Numbered from the stretch's first letter, positions 1 to 15,602 are shown. The stretch: 64,000 nucleotides of DNA from Diadema setosum (GCA_033980235.1 CM067069.1:1075501-1139500), one strand, 5' to 3'. Translations and numbers: made by a program. Notes: generated from the sequence alone by a model not told the origin.

Positions 1-3000
1 CCAAGGTGGGCGCCCTTTACAGTAATTTAACGTTGCCGCCAGCTCGTCCAGGTCATTAGTGTGGCAGTTCTCCTGGCGGGATCATCCCACAATATCTCAA
101 ACGACATTCAAGCGGTCCATGTTGGCTGTTAAAGTGGACTCCAATCGCTCTGAGGAGTAAAGAGACCGCGCTGTTTATCCAACAAAGGCAACAGCAAAAC
201 AAACACACGCACGCGAGCGCAAATGGGAGGGGCATGGGGGATTCTATTTCGTTGTATAATTTTGGCAGATTTAGAAATCTGAATGTCTATTTCCTGTATC
301 TAGTGTTCTATTGTCAGACTTAGAACTAGAACAATCTGTATGGCCTATATCAAGGTATTTTGTTAATCAACGCTGGTAACACCGTTTCTATACGCTAGAA
401 GTAGCTGCGAGTGGATTTATATACTTCTAGTCTATTGAGCCAATCCTGGGCATACTTTCTCGCTACTCGATTTCCATCATATTCCTCACAGAGATTGAGT
501 CCGAAACTAGAAATGGATTAGGCACTTAGCAAGCCAGCCAACCAGGCAATCGACGCCTAACTGCATATTCGTCAGTCTTAAGTGGCGCCAAATCAGTGGT
601 TGTGACAGCAACAGGATCGGAGATAGTGGTGCGATCGATTATCGATAATATCGGCGATAAGGAGCAGACAGGGGAGTTGCACTTTTGGGCACTAACGATG
701 AATGAAAAGTGCAATCTTTAAGTGAAATGTAGATTCATGTTTGAATTGGCTTTCATTAACCTGGTTAAATCAGAAAAAGAGGACCACTGGTAACTGAAGT
801 TTTGTCCAGTCTGACAATTTGTCTAAAATAAGAGAAGATGGTTGAAGGATCTTAAACTTCTGTTATCGCATTTATTAAAACATCGGAGTTCAGTTAACAT
901 GGTTAATGCTCGTTTTGGAAATTAAATAAACAAAAAGAGTTTTGACAACCCATCGGCCATAACTAGAGGAGGGGCATGTCTTGTTGCTTCATTGTGTACT
1001 GAAAAGATATTGTCTTTTGTTTTTGGTATAAAACACGGGAAACTTTAGAGGGAAAGCTATATTTTTCTGTAAAGAAAACAAGACAAATATTCGTCAACAA
1101 GTTGTTGTTTTTCTCAGTTGCACTTTCCCAACCATTCAATGGCTTCTCGATGTTCTACCCTTCTATATTTATTCACTTTGAAATTGAGATTCCTTAATTG
1201 CTTCGTTAAGAGCAGAACCCTGTGATCTTCCTCCCACTAGAATGCGTTGATTAGTTTGGAAGTTCCACCGGCTTAGGGACAAACAAAAGTAGATGAGCAT
1301 GTGCTTCTCCTAAAACGAACAGACACACCCACACACCCATGCACCCACACACACACATACCGAATCAATTTGATTTTGTCAGCAAGTTTCGAGTGTCCAT
1401 CCTTCCTTAAAATGTTGCAAGGCCAACGAATTATACATCCGCTGAATATCCTCCGCGATTTACTTCAAAATTAGTCGGCGTGAGAAACCGTAGCTGAGAC
1501 AGGAAGTGCATTTGTTGCATTTCAGGAGTGACAAAACTATAAAGCAAAATACTACAAGCTGTCCAGATTTAAACGCAAGTTTTAAATGGATTTTTGACAG
1601 TGATATCCTTTGGAAATCTAAGGGTGATAAAAAACACGATGCTGGTGATTATATCTGCAGTAATTATGAAAACTATTTTGTTCTATAAGCCTTAGGCCAA
1701 ATTTTCATCATCAAATCATTTGGTAATTATATGAATATAATAATGTCACTGATACATCTCTAACTCTGACTTGATTCTTTGTGATTTCATACTTGGAAAA
1801 GAATCGTAGGATGCAATTCTTTTGAAAACATCCAGAACTCGGGGAATGCTTTAAAGCTTTAAAGATGTTTAATTTATGTGTATTCTTTCCAGAGATTGAC
1901 GCATACAAGACCATTATGATAATGATCAGAGTCACATGAACTGGCATCTCTACTTCCTGACAGAGGATTATCATGTTTAATTTTAGAGCAAATCTAATGC
2001 AATAGGTCGAAACCTGACGATACAGATCTTAGCGTTCATTGCTTACATTAACGGAGCTACATAACAAATGCATATTGACCATGTTGACTTGTGTTGATTT
2101 ATAATACCCTCAACATCACTTATGTGGCCAAATAGATATCGAAATGCGTAGCATCTACTTCACAATGTTTTTTTTTTATTTATTTCTGCAGATTACTCGG
2201 ATAATCATACAAAAAAGCAACCTTCCAAACCAAGGTTCTGCCAGCGACATCATCTGTCAATCATTGCCAAAGTACTAATATGATTAACAGAAGACATTGG
2301 AATATATCTCTCCCTAGACCTAGCAGAATTTCCCTCTTTCCATGTTACTAATATGATTAACAAAAAAACACTGTGTTTCAATTCCTCCCTGATCATTCTC
2401 ATGTTGTCATAGCACTAGAAAACAGCTTAGCAGCGTAAAAAGAGGGAACATAGTAAACACAGTAGCATGAAGAAATGTAGGAGCATTTAGGTCATGAATT
2501 GAATAGACGCACATAGTGAAATTGCTAACGTTATGCGAAGATTCGTCTTGAATAGCACGAGCTTTCATGTGAAATGGTGTATTGATTTAGAAATCAGATA
2601 CTACTAGAGAACATCACCAAGGATAATTATGACAGGAAACATAGGATATGTGTCTCCCAAGAGATGGAAGAGATTTAACAGGCTGGACCAATAATTTGAT
2701 GCTAACTTAATCATTCCAGCTCAGTTCTGATGATGACCTATGAATTGCACTGCACTTCAGCATATTCAGGAAATTTTAACTCTAATCGTGCGTTTATTAT
2801 CATTTACCGTTTGAAGGTGTCATATATGTTAGCAACTGTTTTTACTTACAAAATTAAAAAGTTTCTTTTTGTGCAATATTTCCGATCTGCTCTGTTGTTT
2901 TGTTTGTTTATAATAGACCTGTCAGGTGCCTGTTAAATATATGAAAAAAAAAAACCCTCATTGCAATCTGTGAGATCAATTTTGTAATATGCATGACGTA

Positions 3001-3445
3001 GCTGAGGTATTTAAAAACATTTTTCCAATTCTAACGAAAGTGGGATTCTTTTTCTGGGCAAGAAAAAAATAATAAAGTCATATATCACTCTTGATGGCGT
3101 GGCTGCAAGGTAATGGATGAATGTTTGTATCAGTCGCGGCTTTTATGAACTGGTTCATATTTATGATTAAGAGTTCCATTTCAGATTATCGGCGACTCTT
3201 ACTCACTTCTGTGATCACCCGCTGCCCAGCTATTTATATTCAAGCCATTTCTCTTCCATCTAGATTAAAAAGTAGGCTAATTTCCAATGATTTTATCTGT
3301 CACCAAGGCAACTAGATCGGTGGTGGAAAATATCTTTAATCATTATCTGGGGGCATTCATTTTCGCCCGGGTCCAACGATGATCGCACTCAAGATGAGAA
3401 AAGCGACACCACTACGTAAGAAGCCTGGAGTATTCCTTCTTTTTT

Positions 3446-3456
3446 TGTTGTTGTTG

Positions 3457-3500
<44 letters not shown>
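3446..3500. repeat. (GTT)n(GT)n microsatellite
   Basis: A (GTT)n run passes directly into about 20 GT units. Confidence 0.95.
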
Positions 3501-3502
<2 letters not shown>

Positions 3503-6500
3503 AGTTGTGGTGGAAGAACTCAGCTGACGTTACAGCGAGGGAGTACGCCAGCAGGTCTAATTAACCTTACCAGTAACGCAGGGTCTCTATCTTGAAATTA
3601 GTATAATATCCAGACATTATTCCTTGTCTGAGTGGCGTCCGTCACGTACATGAAGGTTTATACAGGAACAACAAAAAAAAAATCAAGTCAAATCAAATCA
3701 AAAAACAAACTTCTCTCGACATCACTCTGGTTCAAATACGAAAGGAACAAGTGGAACACGAACACAGTTCCAAAGGGGAAAAACGGGCTGGTGAAATGAT
3801 AGGGAAAGTCGGTACTCGTAAAGCCGTTTCAGTTCAATTGTAGGTTAACATATTGTACATGAGTATTGCTATGTATTTCTTGATTTTACTGCATTCTCAT
3901 GACCTTGATCTGAAACTGAATGCTGAACAGAGTTTCAATGAGGTATGAAGACAGCACAATTATATCAAATTATCGCAAGTTGTTATAGATATCGAGTAAT
4001 GAAAAGCAAAAGGAAAACAACAACGTTGCATCAACTTCAACAACGAAATCGAACTTTGTTTTCATACATTGTTATACAAAATGGTTCACTCGAAAAAAAA
4101 ATGTACTTATTGTGGATGAGCAGGATTGTAGGATAATCATTTCTTTGTTGTTGTTTTTTCTAATTCAAAAGCAAGGGAAAGCCTGAGTATATTTCCTCTA
4201 ACTCTGTTATGTAACTTACCTAGAACGACCATTATATGCCTCTTAAACTGAAGCTAGATGAAATGATATTCATAGAACTATTTTTTACGCCGGCTAGTGG
4301 CTACCTGACATATGTTTCTTACTCCACCTGGGTGTACTCTTTAATTTGTAATGTAAATTTTATCAAAAATAGGTGAATTATCGACCAAGGTTGGAAGGGT
4401 TTTGAAACACTAGTATGTTGAAGCATATGAATATACATAAGGGAATGAACTTCTTCACTTTTTCCACTCTCCACATTATTTATTCATTCATTCGGATTTA
4501 TTTATTTATTTAGGATACAATAATAACTGATGACAAACTGAACACAAAATGAAGATTATAATCATTAATAAACATAAGCAATAATTTCCAGTTTTTAATC
4601 TATGTTAAGTATTCATACCTGGCAGTGTGTTCATGATGGGCTGAGAGTGTGTAATCAAGACACTACTGAAATCACTCAGAGTTACGTACTTCAAAGCATT
4701 TCTCCGACGACCTTCTCTGACCTGTGTTCTGTATACAGACAGTCATATCTCCTCATCAGCTCAGTGTCTTAATGATTTGTTTTGACTCCTAGTGAAAGGA
4801 TTTCACTGAGCACGTATCATAGCCTCCAGTCCAAATGTTTTCTTTGATAGGAAGTTGACACCAGGCATGTATGAATATAGAACTGAGCCACACCATCCGC
4901 CTTTCATTTGGTATCCTGCTGAGTTATAGGTATATCGGGGCTATTGACACGATGTGTTTTGTCAATTACAAGACTTGTTAAAGATTTACTCACAATTATA
5001 TAGCGACACGGAGAGAATTAATTCTGATAAAAATGATAAGAGCCCATTTTCATGACGCGCCTTTCATAGTCTTGGAATTAAAAAAATGAAAATAAATCGA
5101 ATTGAAGACATAAAAACATATTATGATCATTAATTGCCATATTATATACGTACTGTAATAATACATTAAATTATATGTTTTACCAATTTAATGATTTTTT
5201 TTTTTGTACGAAAAATAAAATTTACAGTTACACAGTAACAAGGGTTACGCCATTTGGAAACGTGTAGGTAGGCAATAAATGCATTTGGCTCAAGGCAGGT
5301 TCATGACCATTGGGTCATACACAGAATACATCAAGGCACAAGCATACTCGCGCGCACACACACATAAGCACAATCATGTACACAGACATACAAATTTGTC
5401 CTCTTTTTTCTGCTTTTCCTTCTGAAGTGTGTATGGCTGTTTGTTTATAAAGTTTCTGTTATGCTTCACTTACACATACCTGTAATATATTTGGAAAGTT
5501 TCTTGACCGACAACTGAATGAAGTAATATAAAAAGGGATGTCGTGTGATATGCAAATGTGCGGCTATTCTGTCGGGAAGTCGTGAAGGTACAATTGCGGG
5601 CGTTCCTTACATTTTCATTACATCCCTTCTGCTTCCGAGAGCACCTCGAGTTGAAGTAACGAGCAACTGAGCTGTGTTTGCTATTGAATTATCGCATTAG
5701 CTTGCAAAAAGGGTACGTTTCTCAGAATCGTGACTACACATGTGTTTGCGAACTCCCAGACCGCTGCATCTCAAGATTTGATCGATTGAACATTACGACA
5801 TGGCAAGGAGGACTTACTTGGTGCATTTTCTCCGGAACGATCAGACAGACCGTTATAGAAGCTAAAAACCCAGATCTACATATCTTTTTCTGCCTTCTCT
5901 CTATCATGAATATTTCTTTCGATTATTAGAAACATATATCTTACAAACGACATCCCAACCTCAACGACACGCATCACTAGAGCTCGCCAATTGCTACTAC
6001 ATCTATGGTCAGACACATTCCACATACTCGAATTATTCATAGCATGCTCCTAGGGAAATGTCGAAAGCATTAAAAGTCGTTATTGTTTGAGGGTTTTTAG
6101 GGACTTCATCTTATTCTATCAAGAAATAGGTCAACCATTTTTATGATGAAAGCAACAAAGATCGTGAGGATTAAATTTGAAATCCTGTGACAGAAGAAAA
6201 AGGTAGACCAGAAATATGACAAACAGTGGAGACAGGAGCAAGAGGAGAATCGTGTCGGACAACAGTGAAAGTATGATACGGGAAACGACTGGTTGCTATG
6301 GTGATGATAATGTGTGATGTTATACCATTGGTAGAAGAAGGGTGATTGGTGGAAAAGGCTGGAGGCTCTTTAGATGTACAATTCCACTCCATGTTCAATT
6401 TCACTTGAATAAACATGGTAAATTCAGACGCACAGAGTGCAGTAAAACTTAAATCGAACCAAATTTTTATGACAGCACTTTACGGAATGTTACAGATTAA

Positions 6501-8385
6501 CACGATTTTACGAAATAAATACATCGCCCGCAGCACATATGCAAATTACGTGATGGATTATGCCATCAAAGCACCGATCCCTTGTTAACTTTTGCACAAA
6601 AATAAAATGCGTTTCGCAGGAAAATTAGCGGCTACAAGATATCTCTGTTTTCTGTCACTTTAAAAGTCATCGTTGCTTGGTCTTTTGAAATCTAATAAAG
6701 ATTTTTGCGTGGGCAAATCAGAGACACGCTAACCATGACATCATCAATTGATTTGAAATGCATTTCTAATGAATAAATTGTGTTATTCTACTGTAAGTAA
6801 TAAGTAAAGGGGTATTATAATCATTGTTCTGTTTCTTGCATAATTTTTTTTTTTCAGGAGAAGTGTTACAAGAAGAATATAAAGCTAAGGGTGGTAGCAA
6901 TAATGGAACAAAAGTTATTTGGGAAATGTTGTAATTACACTAATGCATATCGAATGTTTCACCCAAGGAAAATAATTGGGCTCTCACAAACACAAACAGA
7001 CAAAAAGACAAACACACACATAAACATACATTCACAAACACTCGGCATGTTTATCACAAAAACGCGCAGCCATGATACTTATGATATAAGTAACAAATTT
7101 GACAAAATAAAACACGTCTATATACTGTTTTACAATTCCGGGTACTAAGACAACAGGGGCAGTTACTCATCACACGATTATGTTACATCAGAAACAGGGA
7201 AGGTAATATTGGAATATGCTCTTTCAACCCAGATTTCAGCACGTTTTTCAACACTATCACACACACAGTGTATTTCTTGGAGTGGATATCTGCACACAGG
7301 ACACGGACTGTCGGAAACCTCTCTTAATCTTGTCGCCATACTCAGCCATGTAACACGAGAACGGTCACGTATCAACGTAATACTAAGTGAGATTAAGAAA
7401 TAATAAAAAAAGCATTGTAAAAGGGTGTTTTCTTTTTATGGGAGTATACCTCTCCCTGCATTTGTTCTCTTTTTTTTTTTTCAAAACAGCCCGGTATTCG
7501 CCATTGTAAGTCATCCTTGTTTCATTGTATGCGGCGATGGGAAAATAATATAAGAAAATAATATGGTCGTTTGACGCATTCATTCGTTTTTTTAATTTTA
7601 TAATTTTGATTTCAAAAGGAGAACTTCTCTCTCCACAGGCGGTTTTTCTGATGATCTGTGTCGATTGCCTTGAACTGAAAATCAAACTCCTGTTGAATGC
7701 TCAGGGCGTTTCTTTGCTGGATAAAAACAAAGATGGGCAAACCTATGAGGATTACGTTACATCGTTACAATGTTGTGACGTTTTCAGCCACTTGCAGTAA
7801 TCAGTCTCACCTTTAAACTCTGATTATGTCATTGAGAGCGTGGGAACACATCGTGCATTCAAGAAATGTCCTTTCTCCATATTACTTTCACACTTCTTGC
7901 TAGTGACATTTAGAACTGAGGCACTTCTAAGGAGTGATGTAATTAGCCAGTCCAGCTTTGGTTTGTCTCTTTTTGACTACAAGAAATCAAGTCTAAAAAG
8001 AATCTAGGTCCCCAATGAATTGTTCGAGAGAGCTGTGATATTCCTACGTGCCACAATCAACTGTCGCAGCCTCATGGAGACTGGTAGCGAATCACCTAGT
8101 TAGAGAAGAGCTCATGATTCAGGCATGCTTTCTGCCATTCTTCCAACTATTCATGCAACATTTTTTTTTTTTTTTGCTCACTTGTTTTGTTAGACCGCCA
8201 TCGTTGAAAGAAGGAGATATGTTAAAATTTCCTCTTCAGTATGTAGAGGCATGAAAATAAACTCAATAACTCAGTCAAATTGCGAAATTGCAAAAAAAAA
8301 AAAATCGTGATCAAAGTTCTCCCAATACTTACATCCTTGAAAGTATCACTGTCCAGGAAAATTGTCAAACGATTTTATCATCTGA

Positions 8386-8386
<1 letters not shown>

Positions 8387-8421
<35 letters not shown>

Positions 8422-8430
8422 GTGTGTGTT
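8387..8430. repeat. (TG)n microsatellite
   Basis: About 22 TG units with one GC interruption. Confidence 0.95.
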
Positions 8431-10102
8431 TTGTGTTTCGTAACAGCTCAATTACCAGTCTCATGTTTTTTGCTCTATAGTTTATATAATGTGTGATGTT
8501 TAAGACAAACTAATTTGCTTGCCTTTACTCTGCTCTACACCACGAAGAGACTGACTTCTAAGGAAAAACATAGCTCTCGCCGTTTTTTGCTCTAAGAGGG
8601 ATAAACGTGAATTGCATGCAATGGAGAATACAAATGCTATGGCATGATCAATCATCACGTAGCCTACCCACTACTGCAAGGGGAGTGCTCTTCGGGAATA
8701 AAAATCGGGTACTCCAATCTCAATTATTGTACACATTTGATCTCAAAATACATCAAAACAACTCGTTATCCTGACAAATCGCGTCAGACAAACAAGGGAA
8801 TGCCCTTGGAGGAAGATGAAGTTTGAATCCTTCTGAGAACTTTATTTTGCTTTAACACCGGCCAGTGCAGACGGTGTAGGTGTTTGTTTAAATACTCATG
8901 TGTTGGCTATCGTTCTGTTTGAATTTCAGTAATGTGTTATGTGCATGAGGTTACACATCAACAATTAAGCAAGAAATTGCTTTTCCTGCATTATTGTCTT
9001 GTGATAAGCAAAGTTGTTTAGACTGCATGTTCTTACTAATTGCATGTCAAGGTTCTATGAACAGGGCAGGGTTTCTTTTTGTTGTTGCTGTTCTTATTAT
9101 TAAGTTGACATCATTTTTGTTATATTTCGATTGTAATGACAGGAAGATGTAATCTTTTTTAAGGGTAAAGAAAACCGAATATTCTTTCCGATAGTCACCA
9201 TTCTCGTTTTGGACTTATCGGCATGAAATCTTGTACCTGTCACAAACATTGATAGTAGAAAGTTGCTAATGAGTTCGTGAATTGCTTTTCTCTTCATTAT
9301 TTTCGCATTTATTGCTCCTTGGTTTGTATATTTTACGAATAAATATTTATTCTGCTCGTGGTTACATAAATGATGATTGCCATGAGGTGTGGAGAGAGTT
9401 GATTGCTAGGCTGCTGGGCCTTCTTTTTAATGATTATTTGACAAGACAAGAACAGTAGCCCACGGGCGTTCGCAGTGTCAGCTCCCGAATTCTAATTGGG
9501 CAGAACCGTCTGTGAAATACAATTACTGCATACATCTAGCGCCTGTTTGCTGGCACGGCAACATACAAGAACGTGTTTCGTTGTATGACACGTTCTTGCA
9601 GAAGTCCCGCGAAGATCGAGCTTCTTTACTAATACCATTAGTATAGATCTACTGACAGTCGATACGTTCATATCTTGGTTAGATTTCATGCCTGCTTTTG
9701 CAGCTCCTCTGTAGGTTTTTCTTTTCAAACTGACAAAACCAAGCAGAAACAAAACAAAACTAGGTTGTCGCCATGCTAATAAAGTAAATGTGCAACTGTG
9801 TAGCTAAAACAGAACCGTCAGAATGGAGAAAATAATTCTATTTTTAAGTACTTGTCGATCCGGTGCACTTAACATCGATATCGGTTTTCACTCTATCGTT
9901 CGCACGTTAACCCATATACTTTGGAAATCATTTTCACCCTCTCTTTGTTAAGTAAGATTTCTCTGCATCAAATAATTCTAAAAAATCATGACTCTGTTAA
10001 TCGCAGAGTAGAGGGAGAAATAGCTATATATGAGAGTCTCAACAGTACCGAACACACACACAAAAGGAATGTAACTGTGGGAATGAATTCAGCATTTGCT
10101 AT

Positions 10103-10317
10103 ACAGAATTAAACAGGGCCCTGTTGCATAAAACGATGCAATCAAACAAAAGTCAGAATATCAAACATAAGCGAGATATCAGCCAATCAGAGTTGAGTAT
10201 TCATATACTTTTATTTGATTTTCTGTTCAACCAATCAGAGCTGAGTATTCATATACTTTTATTTGATTTTCTGACTTATCTCAACTTTTATGTAACAAGG
10301 CCATGAGCTTAATTCTG
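10103..10317. mobile_element. MITE containing an internal 48-bp tandem duplication
   Basis: The ends are inverted repeats: CAGAATTAAAC then GGGCCCTGTTGCATAAAA on the left, matched by the reverse complement of the right end (CAGAATTAAGC then GGCCTTGTTACATAAAA). Inside, a 48-bp unit beginning CCAATCAGAG is repeated at 10183 and 10231 with very few differences. There is no coding content. Confidence 0.65.
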
Positions 10318-12719
10318 AATCCCTGATTTTATTTATTCATTCTTTTCTTCATTTGTGTATTTCTGTTCACCGGAATAATGATTGACTCCCGTAGGTTCCG
10401 TTTAGATTTAAACAAAACACATACATGTGTATAAACTATACTATCAGTGATTTGATATATGTATGATGGAAGTAAACTGAGTTATCATTTTGTACAGAGA
10501 TTAAAAAAAAAACAGGAGACATGAAATACTAGCGATCATTAAAGAAGTGTCAGTCTCATCTGTACACTTAGAAGTTACCATACAAATAATGTTTTGAATA
10601 CAAACATTAAGTTTCAGGAGAGCTGATGATGAAATTTGTCTTGGATATATTTGGTTTCTACGGATGACCAAAAGGAAAAAGATTCTTTGTGGCAGTATAT
10701 TTAATTGGCGCAAATTCTAGGTCAAAAAAACCCCAACACACATGTTTATTGTCTGTAAACTAGAAGAACGAAATGTTGACAAGGGATGACCGTGTTTTAA
10801 GACAAATACAAAATAGAATGCTTGAATCTTTCAAGACTAGATGCATAAGATGACTTTGAAAATAGATTAATTCTTAACGGGTTTCGTCTTTGTTTGATAG
10901 GCTTGCATCAAACAAAATGAAATGTACTAGAAATGTGACGCCAAATTGTTACCGTACATATATTGCTATTATTTCAAAATTGTATCTGAATTTATAGGGA
11001 AAAGGTTACTTTCATGCTGCGCATTTCCTGCAGATAATAAACTATAGTGAAGGCCTTGCACTCATTGTTTCATCACGTCTGTGTCTTTAATAATGTATTT
11101 GGAGTCTCGTTGGCCCACAGAGTAGTCTGTACACAGAGTTATTGTTAATTCACTCCAGTAGTCAAAGCGATATGAAGCTCCAACAATAATTAAGATAAAA
11201 GGTGTCGGCGCCAGGAAGGAGAAAAAAAAAAGCTCGTATTGATTGCTGCGGGAGAACTTCCAATAATCACAACCCCGCATTTTTCGTGTAAAGTGTTTTG
11301 CACGATGTTACAAGACAGAATGTAAATTGGTGTGGCGTTCGTAAACGTGGTAGTAAACTAGTTACAGCGGTGCCAACAAGAACCAGGCGGTGAATTTCCA
11401 CCTCCACTAACCATCTCACATTTTCTCTGGCAGGGTGTTATGATTCACAACGCACGACTGTCAGTCATCATTTAAAGACAATTAGAGAATTGAGGACGAA
11501 CAAACGGGGGTGTGCGTCGTAATTTAGATACAAGCAGCTGACGTCAGACTGTGTCTGGATGCAAGCAACTGGCGTGTGTATATCGGACTAGCCATGGAAG
11601 ACAAAATTATGGGTACATTGCAAGTGGTCACGACAAGAACCATTCCATACCATATCTATTGCATGCAGACGAGGGTATAATAACTACGATAACAGAACAT
11701 ATTAATGTTTCCACCGAAAAATGCCGAAATTTAGAAGACAAATGGCGGACACGATGTTAGAGGTCGGGCATATTATAAGCGCTTCGCTTTCCGGACATTT
11801 TCGTCATTTCTTGTTCACATACACAGCGACCTTTCTCCCTCGCACAAACAAGCACACACCAACACATTATTAAACGGAAGAAGAAGATATCATTAATACT
11901 TTTCTTTTGTTAAATGTTTGCTTTGATATTTTTATGTGCTTGCGTTTGTCAAACAGTTTAACTCTATGTTTGCAAAGATTTTAGGAAAGATTGAATGAAT
12001 ATCCAAACGTTATCATGTACACTTACTTGTGTACACGCAAAAGTAAAATACACGCATAAATAAATCAAGATTCTGATATGTCCGGCTGCTGTTTACAAAA
12101 GTGTTGCGCTAACCTTTGTTCATTGACACAGAGTACTCCGTTTATTTACATACAATGTTACGCAGCGTGTTAGTAGGCCTGTCTTTGACTGCGATAAGAA
12201 TGAAACTAAATGAATGAAAACTTTTATAACCGTAGCCATTTTGAAACATCTATTTTCAATAAAGAAAGGTTTCGGATTTGACACTCCCGAGAACCGCTCA
12301 ACTGCGCAACATCCGGATTTGAAAGAAATGCCAAGCCGTTCTTTCATGACCTCAGGAAATCAACGTCGCGCCAAAGTCTGTCCCTCCCCCTCCCAGAAAA
12401 ACAGAACTTTGCCATGATTTCCGCCCCTCCTGAAATCTATTCGAAGTATTCTTTCTTATGTCCGATTCAGTTGCATGTCAGTACACACATAGTTTTGTTT
12501 TAAGCGCTGAACAAGGAACAATGCCGACATTTTCTAAAACCAGCCGTTCAGAAATTCGATTTTAGTGGAAAAGCTTTTTTTCTTCTCTTTCACATACTTG
12601 ATCATAAGTATGGTGCATGGCAAATTATTGATTTATGATATTTTTCAAGATAGAAGGAGAATGGGTAAATGATTACAGAGACAGAAAGACAAGCGAATTG
12701 AGCAGTGACCGTATAAAGC

Positions 12720-12860
12720 GATTTTCAGTTTGTATGTATGTATGGATGTATGCGTGTTGTGTGTGTTCTCGTGTGTCTGTGGGCGGGCATGTATTTTTGT
12801 ATGAGTGTGGGTGTATATGTGTGTGCGTGTCTATGTAAGTGGATGTGTTTTGTATTTGTT

Positions 12861-12912
<52 letters not shown>

Positions 12913-13010
12913 TGTATGTTTCTGTGCGTGCATGTGTTTTTGTATATTTGTGGGTGTGTGTGTATGTTTGTGTGCGTGTATGTGTTTCTGTATGTTTGTG
13001 GGTATGTCAC
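12720..13010. repeat. Degenerate TG-rich tract with pure (TG)n(AG)n core
   Basis: TG/TATG-rich sequence surrounds a core of (TG)n (12861-12878) joined to (AG)n (12878-12910). It creates long spurious open frames on both strands rich in Cys-Val or His-Thr. Confidence 0.9.
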
Positions 13011-15552
13011 GGAAACAGGTGTTAGAGATATCTACCTCCCTGTTCTTTCGCCTCCCCGCCACTCATGTTTAACCACGTAGAAGATATGAAAATCACAACT
13101 GTCTTTGCTATCTTTAATAAATCACTACCAACCAACCAACCAATCGACCAAGCCGTAGAATCACCACTGTATCTTTTAAAAGGAACACGAGTCCCGGGGT
13201 ATTAAACAGCGCTGACTCGAATTTATCAGGGCCATAAAGTTTGTATTTATTTTGTACTTGAACCATTCCGGCAAACGTCCTTAAGAAGGCACTGTGATAA
13301 TTTCTCGCACGACTCGTCCTGAAGATGTCTGCCAGTAATTTAACGGTCACGGCTCTCGTCAATCCAAAACTCGCCGCGCTGATGCAAACATAAATTAATC
13401 CTACTCAAGACAGATTCGGTGATTCTCTGATCCCTGTTAATCAGAGTGCAACTTTGCCCTTTGGCCATTCGAAACAGGTGCAAAGTGATATATTTCTGCT
13501 CTCCAGTCTTCATTTTGGCAAGTTAGAAGAGGATATAGAAGATTCAAAAGACAATGATAATTAATGAAGCCATGTTAATAAATCTTGCAACATGCAGACA
13601 AGTGGAAAGAAAATATGTTTGGAAAACCTAACTAGCTACGATCTACGTTGTCATGCGAAACATTTTTACTTTTTTTGTTGGGCTGTGGGGTGAGAGATAA
13701 ATGGTTATTCTTCTTTTTTTATGGATTCGCAGGAAGGGGAGGGGGACTTATGTCACGAGTCGTTAATTCTCCACCTTTTAAAAGACAGTGTTTTACTGCG
13801 TCTGCGTGGCTTTTTGCTGACTATAGCATTTTCAGTATATTGCTTTGAGTTTTTTAAGCATTTTTTTTTAATGATGGTCGCCATTTGCTTTTGTTTTGCC
13901 AAAATCTTAAAGGAATTGTGACTCTTCATATCAATCTTATTTTCTTTTGTCTAGATATTACCTCATTCTTACTATGAAACATTCATCCGAGACTTTAAAT
14001 GAAGATAATAGTGTAAGTCAATGTAAATAAATTAATGTATAGTTCTACATGCAATATTTTGCACATGATTAATCTGAGGAGACGAAATCATCATTACCAG
14101 TTGTCCCTGTTCTGATTTGCATATGGCGAAACCTGAAAACTGATACTTTTTTCCTCCTGTCTGCTGCTTTCAAACAAACGCTGTTTAAATTTCTGGAGGA
14201 CTACCAACCTATTTAATAAAATAAAAGGATTTGATATAAAAAACAGTGAACTCATTTGACAAAGACACGATGGAACATACAAATATCTAAAATATTCAAG
14301 GATTGATATTGTGATATTCGAGATCTTCTTTCCATATGATTTCATATTTTCTTCATTTCAGACTCCGAAACAAAAATGTTTTGACTCTCTGTGTATAATC
14401 ATTATGTTTTAATTGACTGTATTAGTCGCATTGCATGTTTCCTAAGCTCCTCTTCTGCTGGCAGATCACTCATTGGTACAATTTATGGAAAATAGATCGA
14501 CAAATTATTGCTGTTCAGTCTGTAATCTGCTAAGATAAAGTTAATGACAAATTATATATATCTCCCTCTGCGCACAAGGTGATGGCGAAGACTGATATTG
14601 TTTTTGTTTTTCACAGCACAGTTTCGAAATCATATTTACTCCGATAAATTCCTTGCGCTCTTCATTAATGTTTTTAAGGAAAAAACACATTTTTCATGGA
14701 TATTGACAGAAATTAAATCTGAAAGACACGTGTGCTCGTTAGTCAACCGAGCTCGGCGTAATTTGTGAAAGACGGTATCTGCCCCCGGGCAATCAGGTGG
14801 ATAAATGGCAGATTGCATCTTACCGCTTCTGTCTGCTAAGCTGTGTTTACTATAAACGCTGCGTAGCACTAGATAATTGCTCAGAGATATAGATAAACTC
14901 CAAAAAAAAAAAAAAAAAAAGAGAAGAAAAGAAGAAAAGATATAGTGAGGAAGAAACTGTTTTGTATTGAGTCAAATCGTAACTAGAGTATGGTCATCAA
15001 TTTGCGCTCACCCGCCGGTTTTTGTTCTGTTTTGTTTTGTTTTTAATAGTAAACAGTCCGAATACCAAGATCGATCTTTTATAGACCTTTACCGAGAAAC
15101 GTTAGCAACTCTCTTTCTCTCCCCTCATTTTCCAATATCTGCTGTTACCCTTAATGACAGGAAGGCCTCCGAGATCTGATTGAAGCACGTGTCAGTCTAT
15201 GTGAAATAACCTAATTAACAAGAAAGCTTCAAACTGATGGACTGTGTAAGGGTAGGACAGGAAATTGAATTCGGTGAAATGAAACTGGACATTGCTGACC
15301 CACATAATTCTTTCTTATATACAATAGGGGGCGTCGTGCAACAGGAAGAAGGGCAAGGAAGCACATTAATTTTGGAGGCAAGAGGGAGTTGGAAGTTCTT
15401 CTTTCAATAACATCACAGACGTTGATTAATATAGGAAACAAGGGAGCAGCGAAAAAGAGAGGAAAAGTGAGGACTATAGAAGGCAACGGAAAGAATCACA
15501 GATCAATCTTTTCTTCGTAATGAAATAAAACACAGGGCGTGGCACTGGTAGG

Positions 15553-15553
15553 C

Positions 15554-15591
<38 letters not shown>

Positions 15592-15602
15592 TTGTGTGTG
15601 TG
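15553..15602. repeat. (TA)n(TG)n microsatellite
   Basis: A short TA run continues into about 17 TG units. Confidence 0.9.

Larger units (their letters stand above)
1..10102. other. Non-coding stretch, left end
   Basis: AT-rich, with stops in all frames at short intervals. It holds scattered CA/TG microsatellites (1324-1360, 3446-3500, 5350-5365, 8387-8430) and A- or T-runs. The first 240 bases are richer in GC, but no open frame of useful length was found on either strand. No exon could be supported. Confidence 0.6.

Noticed and set aside
12673..13062. Open frames of 77-129 codons on both strands
   Set aside because: They translate TG/AG microsatellites (Cys-Val, Arg-Glu, His-Thr, Ser-Leu repeats).
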